A DNA stretch of 64,000 nucleotides from Perilla frutescens (lineage: Eukaryota; Streptophyta; Magnoliopsida; Lamiales; Lamiaceae), in the NCBI GenBank assembly GCA_026008535.1, contig BRKX01000003.1:64567001-64631000 (forward strand). The letters run 5' to 3'. The notes below the pieces were generated by a model. It searched no databases, was not told the DNA's origin, and saw nothing but the letters and a program-made list of their open reading frames with translations. A program made the translations under genes and the position numbers. How positions within the stretch are numbered: position 1 is the first letter of the stretch; each line of letters begins with the position of its first letter. Below, one piece after another: positions 22,768-34,536 of the stretch.

Positions 22768-25700
22768 TATAACGCCCCGGTCCCGAAAAGAACAATAAAT
22801 GAAGGACGGGGGTGTCACTTAAAAAAAGAATAGGATTTGGAATAATTATTAATTAAATAAAATAATTGTTGGAAACAAGAATAAGTTATATTCCCCAGAA
22901 ATTTGGGCAGCATAACCTCTATAACTAGAACAAGTCCCCGTTTTATAAGGGCTTATAAGAGTACAATTGGTACGGCACAGAAACCAACAAGTCCGTACAT
23001 GGGTAGAACAAGGTGATAAACAGATATCAACAATTAAAGATCTATTTATCTTAAGACTAGTCCCATCCAAAGGACAAAAGCAGAATAGTAGATAAGACCA
23101 ATTCATAGGTCGACTGGAAGTAAACAGATACCAACATGAAATCAGGTATGACCTTTTTAATAGGTCGAAGTCAATAGAGGGATAATTGGTATGGCAAAAG
23201 GACGGGGTTTCCTCCCCTCAAGACTTTATTTAATAAATAGACATCATATATTCATAGCATATTAGACATGCTATCATCAAGTATCATGTATCAAATACCA
23301 AGACTAAATACTAGATATCAGAGTATTCAGCAGAAAACATAGCGGAAGTAATTTATTCAGATAACCAGATAAGAGGCATCTCACTCAACCTCGCCATCAG
23401 CTCACATCACCAACCTCAGCATCTCAACCTGAAAACATTTTGAAAAGAGTTGGGTATGAGTACTAATGCACTCAGTGGGTAAGTTTCGAACTCAATTTAC
23501 AATATGAAATATCCAAAAATAATACACAGCATATAGGAAGCAAAACGCAAAAGTCCTTCCCATATCTGCAAACCTTTTCTTCTTCTTTGGGATCCCTTTT
23601 GCTCAGTCTGTTGTCTACTGCACTATGTAGCATGCTGCTGGTAGGAAAAGGGAGGGGTTACCTCGCTAATCCAAGGAGAGTATACCAGGGGCTACCTAGC
23701 ATTGACCCTGAGTATGCTAGGGATCGCCTAGCAGTGACTCCTTATAGTGACATCCGGTCACAGTGTATGTGCGGGGTTACCTCACAGTGACACCTTTAGT
23801 GATAATCATCACAGCTGCAAGGGTGTACAGTCCTGCCTATGTTTAATAATTACTTGCACTATAAAATCCAAGATTCTAGCAGAAGCCTATCTCAGCTAAG
23901 TTCAACATCATCCAATAATACCTCATAAAACTTAGCAATTAAATCATAGCTTAATCATGCTTATACAACTATTCCACAAGTATTCTCATATCCTAGTCAC
24001 AGTATCCCAACAATATTCCAATAATATTCTAACAATATTTCAACAGTATTTCAATAATATCCTATCTCATAGCGTAACAATATTCTATAATTCCTCCTAT
24101 AACAGCGACGTTAAACAGATAGAGCATAAAATATTTATTTGGATATTTCTAAGTTGTCTATCATGCTTCTAAAGAGTTATTACTCTTAAATTGTATTTAT
24201 TCTTTAAAATAAACCCACCTTGCTGACGAGCAGGCGGTGGTATGACAGCTTCCGGGTTTGCTTCCTTCCTTCCAACGGGCTCCATGGGTCCTACAATGTT
24301 GGTGCATGCCTTAGAACAACTACTATGATTTTCGGAATTTATCTACTATATTTGGAGCATTTATCTATATATATTTAATATTATTCTATTCAAAAATAGA
24401 TTGCGCGACTCTAACGACCTCGTTTAAACTCGACACACAAGGATGAAAATTCCAAAATAATATTCTTGATTTACTGGACTAAAAATATTTGACAGAGGTC
24501 TCTTTCCAAAATTTGTCATTTTACTCAATTAACTTCGAGATTCCGTCAGGACACTTTTTAACCGTTCAAAAATTATGAAATTAATCTGGGATGATCCTAC
24601 ACATGCTAAGACTATAGTTGAGAAGTTTTAGAATTTTTCGATAACACATGCTTCCGAAATAAAAATAACTGTCTACTTTTAAAAATCGAGATTCACCAAA
24701 ACTCGTCGAAAAATTACGAAACTTGGCAGTTTTATAGAGAATAATTTTTGGAGCAACTTTCATGTTCAAACTTTTTCGATTCGACGAGTGAATATGGGTG
24801 AAAATGGCGAAAAACAGATTCTGGCCGGTTTTTCATGACCCAGTCACGTTTTCCGGCGATTTCGCCGGTTTCCGGCCACCGGATGGAGACGACGTCAAAA
24901 GACAAAACGTAGAGCACACTTAAATACACGACATACTAAAATTTCAGATTAAAAGGACGAGAAATGGACCGAAACGAGCTCCTGGAAGGTGGCAGCTGAC
25001 GACGGGCGGCGGCGATTTCCGGCGGCCGGCGACTGGTGGCTGCCCCCTGCCGGCAGTCCCTCCTCCTCGGCTCCTTCCCGACTCGATTCGTACCTCAAAA
25101 CTCTACTCGAACCTCGACTTCGCTCAAGAACACTCGAAGAACACGAAGAACTCGAAGAACGCTCGACTCACTTTCTAATTAGAGTTGTTAACTCGATTTT
25201 GGGATGAAAAATAATGAAAGGGGGCTGCCCCTTTTATAGGAAAAGCTTGGGGGGTTCGGGTATTGCTTTTTTGGATATAAAATACTGATAAAGTTAGTTT
25301 GAACGCGATTATTTTTTCAAAAACACTATTCATAAGTTGTTTTATTGCAAGGAAAGTTCATTTGACCTCGTACACAAAAAGTAAGGACACTGGGAGATTC
25401 CTTGATTTATTTCCTATCAAGTCGACTAAAAACGGTCGGCCGATATGGTCGTTCGATATACGAACGAAGAAAGATTCCTTTTTCCGGCCATCTGGAAATC
25501 ACTATTCACGACGCTTCGGACACTACCGTTTGCTCATTTGACTTCAGATTAAAAATCCGAGAACACCGGCGGATTATTTGGCCCGTTTCCTATGGAGGAA
25601 CCTTGCCGAACAATTTCTCGGGATAACGATCGGAATTTCGAAAAAGATCGAAATTAAAAACGAGTCAAAAATCACTATTCATCCTTTTTACTTTTTACCC

Positions 25701-25955
25701 TTTTAACCGCCGGGAACTCGATTTACCTCGGATTAAAGTTCCGGGAGTACCGGCAGATTCCTCGGGTCGACCCCTTTCAACGGAGTCCAATATTGACCAT
25801 AACCCGAATTTTGTTTGATCGTATTTTCATGAAAACGACACCTAGAGTTGCGTCTTACATCGATTTTACTTTATTTAGCTCCAAAATAATTCTTTAGTCT
25901 TCTAATATAATTAGAAAACTTCTTTATCTGAAATTCAAAAATACGGGGTGTTACA
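22768..25955 (-). repeat. 5' LTR of the Gypsy element (3,188 bp)
   Basis: It starts TATAACGCCCCGG (the first G of the canonical TG is mutated) and ends GTGTTACA. By eye it differs from the other LTR by a few tens of substitutions over 3.2 kb. The minus-strand TATA box at 25231-25240 makes this the promoter-bearing copy. Confidence 0.95.
25231..25240 (-). promoter_or_regulatory. TATA box of the 5' LTR
   Basis: CCTATAAAAG on the minus strand is followed by a GGGGCAGCCCC hairpin. Transcription would run leftward across the element. Confidence 0.6.
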
Positions 25956-27082
25956 AGTGAATACTAAAATATTTGCTTTAATTTCATAAATAAATGTTAA
26001 TATTATTATTAGCATTGTCATATATCACTATTAGCATAGGATAATGCTAACAATAGAATTATGTTAGCATATGACAATACTTTGTCAACATACGTTATAA
26101 ACCATAATTGGGTGGGATAAACCATAATAATCAATTAAGAACTATAAACTAAAAATTAAATTAAAAAAAATCATAATTAGATGGAATAAACCATAATTGA
26201 GATTAAATAAACCCTAATAAATTTGTACTACGCTATCATTATGATAATTCTTTGTTAGCACAGTGAATACATTGTGTTAGCATATGACAAATGCTTCGTT
26301 AGCATAAGTTATCATATGTTATCATAATGCTGATGAAGAATTATTGTATGCTAACGAAAGCATTTACAACCTGGGCACACATAATTTTTTTTTCGTTCAT
26401 ATTTTTTCATCTAAACATAGCATTTCGACATCTTAAATGAAAGATCATGAAAAGAGCTTTAATTTGATATATTTTTTTGTGTGCATTGGATTAAAAACGA
26501 GCAAGCTATGGTCGTTTAAAGTTTTTAAGATTTTTTTTTAATTGCTGACATCATTATTTTTAATGAGTTTGGACAAAAATAGCCTTCCTCTCTTTATTTT
26601 TTGCCCTATTATTTATGAAATTGCCACCATCTCTACATTAAATCTCAACCATTAGAACATTAAATTAGATGCTGTAAGATGAGGTCTTAGTTCTTACACC
26701 AGGAAAATGGTCTCCTTTGATCCATATTATATATATATAATTAAATGAAAAGTAACGGTTGATTTGGGTTAGTTTGGGTCAACACCCTTGAACATATGAG
26801 TCAACCCATTAAGATCGGCCTACATGATGTATGAGCCGAAACAACTTCGGTTTGTAATCATAACAGATTATACGGTCTAAATTCGGTTTGAGTTGACTAG
26901 TGTAGTCAACCTAAACACATTTATGTGCACCCCTAATGTTAACGACAATGTTGTGTTATTTTTTTTACACGATATAGTTAAAAAAAACACGCCAATATCA
27001 TTTACATAGTAGAAGGCGGGAAAAAAATTGAGACCAATATAATTAACATCTACTAATGTGGCCATTAATATCTCCAAAAAAT

Positions 27083-27620
27083 TATTTATAAAAAATATTT
27101 TACAAATATTTTTTTCAATTTAAAATTATGAATTGGAGTATGGTGCCCTTTTTCCCAATATATTGTAGTTATTTATAGATATTTCTAACCAAATGGGCTA
27201 CGAAATCTTTATATTTGTTTTAATTTGGGCTTTCTCTTGGGTAGGCCCAGACGTATCAATAAGACGGGAAATTCCACTGTGCAATTGGGAATTGGGATAC
27301 TCGTACTACTACCTCCGACCGCAGAGATTGTACCGTGCGCGCATCATCCGTGAAATGATAAAAATATTTCTAATTAAGCCAATCAATTGATTAAACAAGA
27401 TAGGAGCGTCTACCTTTTTTTTTTAATTGAATTTGATCGATCCATGTCTTGGGGGGTTACTGTGTAAACTTCAAATTGTAAGCCAATGCAGCTATACATA
27501 TAGCAAGATTCAACATTGAATAACAAATGATAGAATATGCAAAGCGGATAGTTCGTACATTTGTAATCATCGTTCAGAGAGTAAGAGTAACAAAGTCGAT
27601 TTTAGTCCACTTACATGGTA
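27083..27620. other. Intergenic sequence between transposon nest and FLDH-like gene
   Basis: No gene is seen. The last part (about 27430-27620) is probably 3' untranslated sequence of the downstream minus-strand gene. Confidence 0.4.
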
Positions 27621-29869
27621 TCACACAGCACGTCCTAAATATTTGATCAACCCCGAGCTCTTTAACCATGGAAGCATCTCCGTCAGACCTTCTTTTAAAC
27701 TTCTAGGGTTGTAATCCAGCTCTTTCTTCGCCTTCTCACAAGTGTAAGCCCACTGATGCCTTAGAACATCAACAACCTGTTCAACACAGACCAGGTGTAT
27801 ACTGTGAAACAACCAAGAAGGAAGAAAATTCAAGAATTGGAACCCACCAGGGAATACAGCCACAGACAAACAAGAGCCAAGAAACAGTCACAGGCAAGGA
27901 AACATGATACAAGGTACGTAGTATTTAAGTTTATCATTGACAGAAACCTGAAGATATTGGAGTAAGTCACATGGAAACGAATTAAGTATTTTCCAACAAA
28001 CAAAAGCAGGCCAGCAGCTTGACACCAATTTCAAAGTTCAGTTATAGTATATCAGTTACTGACTATTGCTTTGTAGCAACAGCAACAACGAACCAGTTCG
28101 TGCTGGAAAGCCTCCACATATAATTGAAAGGCCAAATCACCAACGGAACAAATGACATTTATTGAACATAATTATCAAGTAAAATAAAATAACATCAGTT
28201 GCATAGCTCAAATGGATTAGTTCCTCACCGGGGGACTGATTAGGGGAAGATTCCCTGTTATTCTGGAGAAAATAATGCATACCCACCCATATGCATCGAC
28301 AAGAAAAAGTGGGATCCGAAAATAAGGTTTCGACGTCTGAGTGATCTCCGCAGCTATATCAAAAACATCTTTGAAGGATGCATTTTCTCCTGTAAGAAGA
28401 TACCTTTCACCTTGCCGACCTTTGGTCATTGCTGCAATATGCCCCTGCACTACATCATCGACATGGCAGAAAGAGAACCCTTGTTCTTCGCCAACATAGC
28501 CTGGCATCCGGTAATTAAAGCGTTCGACAAGCTGACACAGAACATATAAACATTCTAAGCAGCAAATTCAGTTGCATGAGTCCTCTTAATCATCACAAAT
28601 TAAAAATGGTTTTATCATGGTAAAGTTGAGTCCCCGCATTAAGTAAACAACCACATGAATAATAAACCTGTCCAATTCCTAAGGATGAACAAATCACCCA
28701 TTTTCTAGTTCAAGCTTCATACCTAATCAAACAAGTTTCAATATCATTTCATTAGGGGAAACAAGTTTCAACTTAATCGATAAAATTTTCTTTCTTAACT
28801 AAGCAGCATCCTTTTCACCATCACAAAACACAAAAAATATCATCTGAATCAACCACCTAAACTATTTCATTCTGCACCGAGCAATAAAAACTCCGAAATC
28901 AAGCTCTACTACAACAAGCACACGAGCATTTTACCAAATGAGCCACCATATTCCCAGTTGTGACTTTGCCTGGACCATATATAACTCCAGGATACACCAG
29001 CACTATGGGCACCCCCTCCGCTGCAGCATCCAACGCAATCTTATCCGCTACAGCCTTTGACTTTTCATACTGAGTACAGAAATTCTTAGCAGCATGCACC
29101 TAGAAGACAGCAATTCTTCGAAAAATCATTAGCAGAAACAAGAACAATCTTTCTCTCCAAAAAAAAGGAAAAAAATTAAACGGAATTGAACAAATTTTTA
29201 GTACTTGAGTCTCATCAGCAATGTACCCATCCGTCGATCCCAACGCAAAGAACGACGACGTATAAACGATCTTCTCGATTGTTTCCGTCTCCTTATACGC
29301 CTTCAACACGTTCTTCAATCCTCCAACATTAACCTAACAAACTTTCAGTCAATACAAATTCTACGTTTCATTACCACAATAAGTCAATAACCACGCCAAA
29401 ATTCACAGCTGAAAATAGCTATCAATTTATAGCCTATCAATTTTATCCTTTAAGCATCAAATTGAAAAGTATTCCATCACAGAAGCCTACTGATTTATCG
29501 AGTATTTATTCACACAGATTCCACAGCGTACACTTTTTTGATAAAATAATCAATATGTGAAGCTGAGCTCACCGAATTGAATCTGGAGGGGTCAGGAATC
29601 CATGGCTCGACAAGAGCGGCAGAGTGGAAGATGACGTGGCAGCCGGTAAAAGCTTCCAGGAGCGACGGATAGTCGGTGACGTCGCCATAGACAAGCTGGA
29701 GAGCTCCGGCGGCGCCGCCGCCGTCGCCATCGCTAGGCGGAGGCAAGCAGGAGACGTCGCTGGTTTCGCGGGCGAAGGCCTTAACGGAGTAGCCTTGGTC
29801 GAGAAGCGCGTGGCAAAGCCTCCCGCCCAGGTAACCGGAAGCGCCGGTCACCAGCACTACTTTCTTCAT
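27621..29869 (-). CDS. FLDH: Farnesol dehydrogenase-like / DFR-like extended SDR
   Basis: Five exons on the minus strand, 29869-29573, 29333-29205, 29099-28935, 28531-28229 and 27776-27621, all with GT-AG introns and all phase 0, encode about 349 residues. The start MKKVVLVTGASGYLGG gives the Rossmann TGxxGxxG motif at residues 8-15. YGDVTDYPSL (near 60) and VNVGGLKNVL are usual in extended SDRs, and QYEKSK gives the catalytic YxxxK. The C-terminal exon (HQWAYTCEKAKKELDYNP, LKEGLTEMLPWLK) resembles Arabidopsis farnesol dehydrogenase FLDH (At4g33360) as I remember it. That enzyme oxidises farnesol to farnesal with NAD, linking prenylcysteine breakdown to ABA signalling. A related dihydroflavonol-reductase-like SDR with another substrate is the main alternative. 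No breaks are seen. Confidence 0.82.
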
Positions 29870-30282
29870 TAGTATTTCTATTTTAAAGTCAACTGCTTTA
29901 TTATTTATATAATTATATCAGGGCCTCTCTTTCAAATTTTATTATTGGTGTTTACTGTTTAGGTCCTCCCTTTATTCAGAAATTCTGTTGGGAACCAAAT
30001 TTTGGAGATCTTAGCCTGTATTTTTTTTTTCTTTTGAGGGAAAGGATATCTTAGCCTTGGGGTGCGCGTAATTAGGAATTTTTAGTGATTTGTAATTACA
30101 AATTACAATACAATTTTTTTTACTTTATAAATAATACTAGTGTCCTATCATGATAGTAGCAAAAGTATTGTTATGCTGCACTTACAGTCAAATGTGTTCT
30201 AAATTTTGACAAACTAGTTAGTTTGATTGTGATGAGGTGACATGTCACAACAAGTGCTTTCCTGAATGCTTTGATGCATGTT
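29870..30282. other. Upstream region of the SDR gene
   Basis: AT-rich sequence with no gene visible. It should include the promoter and 5' untranslated region of the minus-strand gene. I could not choose one TATA box with confidence. Confidence 0.4.
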
Positions 30283-30650
30283 AGATAATTGTATATTTCG
30301 TAGCGTGGATGCCATACGATTTTATATATGTTTATATCATGATAGTTGCGGGGAGCTGAGCATCACCCACATGGTAGTGGCTGAGAGTTTCCTAAACTCA
30401 CCCGACAAGTCTCATTACAACTTGTATTAGATAGCCATATATTTGATAGTGCGGACGTCATCTGATTTTATATATGTTCAGATCATGATCGTTGTGTGGG
30501 ATCATCACCCACGCGGTAGTGGCTGAGAGTTTCCTAAGTTTACCCGATAAGTCTCGTAACAACTTGTATTAGATAATCGTATCTTTGAGTGGATCATCAC
30601 CCACATGATAGTGATGGTTTCTTAAGTTTACCTGACAAATTTCGTAGCAT
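30283..30650. repeat. Tandem repeat, about 142 bp, 2.5 copies
   Basis: Units start AGATAATTGTAT (30283), AGATAGCCATAT (30429) and AGATAATCGTAT (30571). Each has CATCACCCAC, GTAGTGGCTGAGAG and ACAACTTGTATT in order. The third is shortened by an internal loss. It lies between the two minus-strand genes, just past the 3' end of the TMEM53-like gene. Confidence 0.85.
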
Positions 30651-30942
30651 CTGGTATCCACAACTCAAGGGTTTGTTCATCAGCACTTCTTCGACCTCAT
30701 GAGAAATATTTGATCCATTCAGAAACAGGTAACAAAGAAGAGGAAACACATATTATTCAACGATTTTTTAATTCATAATTTGAAAATTCCCTCCAAAACG
30801 GAGTTACAAACAGTTAACAATTTCAAAAGTTACAGAACAATATATTTGCTGTACATCAGAAGTTACCGATCTGGCATTTCTTCATTAAACAGATTCTTGA
30901 ACTGATAAAATGCTATGTTTGCATGAAAATTAAAACCGAACG

Positions 30943-33900
30943 TCATAATCTTGAGCGACGAATGCACTTTATAGGATTGAAAGGCGAGCACCTCCGCCCA
31001 GAAGCAACTACTGCACTTCTCATGGAAGGCGAATATCTTAGATCCCAGTCCTCGACATTCTTTGGAACACAAACGTCGAAGAGGAATTGACCTAAAACAC
31101 CGTGGGCATTAATCTTTGGTGGGCTGGACAAAGGTATGTAACGCCCATTGGATTCATCCTGCACAGACCCGACATCCCTGTCCTCGTGATACTCTACAGA
31201 GCTTGGCACGTGAAAATAATCATTCAAGTCGAGGTCAATTTTGTGGAGGCTGTGTCTTGACTTTGCGGCTGCTTTCCTCAGGTCCCTAAATGGATCAGAA
31301 ATCTCATTGTGTGCTACTTCCATGCCCATCTGCTCACCTTCAAGCTTTTGTATTCGTTGGGAATACGTTATAGCAGCTTTTCTTAGTAGCTCAGTCACGG
31401 CTGCACTGTATTCTTCTGGATGATGTCGCAAATGACCTATGACAATGCACAAGAAGGAAATTACTGCATCATGGTTATAATATTTCAAATCTACAAGCTG
31501 AAGAGTTTGACAGAAACCACAATCGAAGAAAACATGAGCACTTTAACTCGTCATCTCATGTAACATATGTCTATATGCCCCACCACATTGTTAGCCACGT
31601 CTATTCTATATTGCACATTGCGTATCTGACTACAACTTTCACCATATCTATTAATCCAATGAGCTAAGAGCCTCTCCTCTGTTGTCTGATCACAAGGGCC
31701 CAAGCAAATAATATTTGTCAATGGACAATTTCGATAGACTGCATATTCAGTTTTGTCAGCATGATCACGAGATAAATCACAAGCTCATTATAACGATATC
31801 AGATTTGAGATTTTTTTTACCAGATTCTATATATTATTTCATCAATATAGAGATGCAATAATCAGTAATCACCTTCATATTTAACCTTGGAATATTAGTT
31901 ACAAATCATAAACAAAATTAAATCTAATGTAAGGACCAAAGGATAATGACGAGAAAAATAAAACAGAGGAGTTCAAAAGCATACCAACATGTGAGGATTT
32001 ATTCCATTTAACCAGGTTAACATCAGCTCCAAGGTTTTTAAGCCTACTGGCAAAATTGCAGATTATTTGAAATGGAGCAAGTTCATCATCCTCTGAGCAT
32101 AATATGAGATATGGAGCCCCGATACTCTGGTAGCATTACAGTAACAACTGTGAATAATGAGCCAAAATGTAGAGGAGAAATTTCAAATAAAATTCAGCTG
32201 GTGCTTACAACTGTGGAATACAGAGTCTGCCAATATTCAGCACGCTGTGATTCAAATCTACTAAGAAAGAGTGCATCTAGAGAGGAGGAAATGCCATTTG
32301 TTATCCATGAGGCCACGAGTGGAGGGCGTGAAACTTTAAGACCAGCTTGATGGAGAACAAAACGACTGCCGATGTCACTTACAAAATCCACGGGACAAGA
32401 ATCGAATATGTGACCAGAAACAGAGTCTCTAATAAGCCGGTTTTCATCCTTCACGGGAAAATTGACCATAATATGAGTAAATCTTTTTAGCAGAGTTTAG
32501 TACCTAAGGTTATTGTACAACAAGGAAAATGAAGAAATATTTCTATTTACCCTATTTGGTTTCTAGTCACAAATAACTTTTCAGCAGCACATATCAAAAT
32601 AAGATGAAAGATTGAAATTTAATTATAAAAAAGCATAAACTCTGCAGAATCTTGCATTCTAATGTTAACTAATAGCTACCCATATATCTCATATGAGGAA
32701 AACAAACATCACATTATGTATGAAACATAATATCAACAGGGCATTCAACGAAGCATACCAGATTGATTTGCTCCTCACACTTTCCCTCAATTATCTGCAA
32801 CCGAATGGAAGAGAACTATTATTATTGTTATCATTATTTTTATTTCGTAAAGCCTAACCGAGGAACTCATTGACCCGAGTTTCTATGAAAAAAAAAAGTA
32901 ATTAGATATAAGCAAGATAATAAAAACTTTCTCCAGACCAGCAAGAATAGTATTTACCTGAAGAACCTTGTACATACAAGCTTTCGGACCACCAGAAAAA
33001 GATGCAAATATAATGGGGCATGGCCTTGTTTTTAATTCCTGCAGGTGATATTGAATGGAAACAAAAATCAAGCACTGATGCACAACAAAGTTCTAAAATT
33101 TGGCAAACACATCAAATTTTATGGCTGTTCATCTTTTATTTAATCTTTCTTTGGGAGGAGAATGGTATGTTAATCATGTATTGAGAAACTCAAGTAATAG
33201 GAAAGGCAGACAAGGCTAATTAATGTACCAGTATTATCACTGATTACTTTTTTTTTTTTGAGGGAACATTATCCTTATAAACTTTAGAAGGGTATGTATG
33301 AGAAAGGGCTATCAGGTTACAGTACTGATAGCCACTGAATTTCATAGAACTGACCTGAACGAGCTCATTAACTATTTCCCGAGCCAATGATGCAGCTTTG
33401 TCTGGAAAAAATCTGCTAACGAAGAGAATATCAATGTTTGTTCTACCAAATTACAACTTAGAATTAGTAGAAAATGCATATGGAAACGGTCTGTAATTTA
33501 ACAGAGTAAAGGACATTGGTCCCAATAAATTATTTTCATATTGGTTATGCAAAGAATTATTCTAATACTAACAAACTCAACCTTGCCCAACCTAATATTA
33601 CACAATCAACCCGACTTCCATCCACCATAGTCAGCCGTTTCCATTTCAGGTATTCAGTAGTGAGTAGTGACAACTAACTTGGTAAATATTCTGATATCAA
33701 ATAATCTGAATCCCACAAGAAAGTTTGTAATGGTACCCCCACTGTTCACACAATGAAACTTTGTTCTGTTTATCTTAGGAATGGATTTAGATAAAAGCTT
33801 AATTTCCTAGAGTTTTGCTACCCTCCAGATAATATTTTCTGGAAAACACAAACATTCCACTACATGATCAACCATTAGCAGTCTCAACTAAGGATTCATC

Positions 33901-34536
33901 AAACCAAGCCTAATGTGAGCAACATTTCCATTTGAGGCACAATTGTTCCTCGCGTAGCTATGTTAGCCAATCACCAATATCAAAACCAATAGTATAAACC
34001 TTTCAATCCTATAATTAACAATAGATCAATCAAATTATGCAGCCCATGAGACCTTATCCGAACTAAAATCCGAAACCCCTTATCAAACGAAATTCATTAG
34101 AACCCTTATCCACACCATAAACGTTGAGTATTAGAAAATTCCCCCAATCCGATCAACTAACATTCAATCGTAGGAGCTAATTATCCACATACCCAACTAA
34201 AAACACCAATCAAACATCAAGACGCCCCCCCCAAAAAAAAAAAAAAAACTCATCTTTAACCAACTCAAGATCGTTTACAATCAAGCATCAACAACTAATT
34301 GCAGTAACGAACAAAAACCAAATAGCGAAATGTCTGAAAAGAGGGTGAAACAGAACATACAAATTGAGGAATTGAGCGTGGCAAACAAGGGAGTTCCATC
34401 CAAGAGAAGAGTAGATATCAACATAATTCTTCAAATGCTTCTCCTCAGCTGACATCCATGCAAATATCACAACTATTCCTTCCACTTTCACCCTCTCCTT
34501 TCTCATCCAATAATGATTTCCGCCTAATCCCCACAT
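30943..34536 (-). CDS. DUF829/TMEM53-like alpha/beta-hydrolase-fold protein
   Basis: Seven minus-strand exons, 34536-34361, 33412-33355, 33038-32958, 32794-32759, 32448-32209, 32126-31985 and 31436-30943, have matching phases and GT-AG borders and encode about 408 residues. The start MWGLGGNHYWMRK is the first ATG in the frame. EGIVVIFAWMSAEEKHLKNY and GWNSLVCHAQFLN open the DUF829 domain. PCPIIFASFSGGPKACMY holds a serine in a nucleophile-elbow-like setting, ILCSEDDELAP gives a possible acid, and SSHVGHLRHHPEEY a histidine, so a serine-hydrolase triad is possible but unproven. RFESQRAEYWQTLYS and the C-terminal FNPIKCIRRSRL are conserved plant-family signatures from memory. Human TMEM53 is a nuclear-envelope protein; the plant role is unknown. 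Confidence 0.87.

Larger units (their letters stand above)
14016..25955 (-). mobile_element. Ty3/Gypsy chromovirus-type LTR retrotransposon
   Basis: Two long terminal repeats, 14016-17225 and 22768-25955, are flanked by the perfect 5-bp duplication AGTGA (14011-14015 and 25956-25960). The element runs on the minus strand, so its 5' LTR is the right-hand copy. Beside that LTR is an initiator-Met tRNA primer site, and beside the left LTR a purine-rich tract. Order on the minus strand is leader, decayed region, reverse transcriptase, RNase H, integrase, chromodomain, which is Ty3/Gypsy order. It sits inside the MULE-like element, 93 bp from the Harbinger insertion. Confidence 0.95.
2592..26728. 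mobile_element. MULE or foldback-like element with long inverted arms
   Basis: The left arm (about 2592-3290) and right arm (about 25961-26728) are inverted, diverged copies of each other. Both contain, in the same order, a GTGTGTAA/GTGTAAGAAC block, an ACTTTAAACGG/ACC-TCATA block, and a run of GTTAGCATATGACAA-type repeats. The outer ends sit in TA-rich sequence, a plausible target. The middle (3291-3600 and 13923-14010) is split by the Harbinger and Gypsy insertions. No transposase is seen. Long arms favour a Mutator-like or foldback element, but no TSD could be fixed in the TA repeats. Confidence 0.55.
2152..26935. mobile_element. hAT element (hAT-A), hugely expanded by insertions
   Basis: The 12-bp inverted repeat TAGGGGTGCACA (2152-2163) is matched perfectly by 26924-26935. 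The flanking octamers are ATGTTAAT (2144-2151) and ATGTTAAC (26936-26943), an 8-bp TSD with one mismatch. Subterminal AACCCAACCC/GGGTTG-type motifs lie in 2160-2320 and related motifs in 26760-26920. Only about 0.6 kb belongs to this element (roughly 2152-2590 and 26730-26935). The other 24 kb is later insertions. No hAT transposase is seen. Confidence 0.75.
2064..27082. mobile_element. MITE-like element split by the transposon nest
   Basis: Sequence at about 2064-2125 is similar, in inverted orientation, to 27007-27082. Both contain AATAATTTTT followed by a GATGTTAATTAT and GGTCTC/GTCTC block. If the hAT element at 2152-26935 is removed, these arms face each other over a short spacer, as in a MITE of about 230 bp. 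The arms are imperfect and I could not define a TSD, so the family is open. This is the outermost layer of the nest. Confidence 0.45.

Noticed and set aside
14016..25955. Possibility that the two 3.2-kb copies are a tandem gene duplication.
   Set aside because: TG...CA ends, a 5-bp TSD, a primer site and a purine tract show they are LTRs.
30283..30650. CRISPR-like array.
   Set aside because: Only 2.5 long units without unique spacers, in a plant nuclear region.
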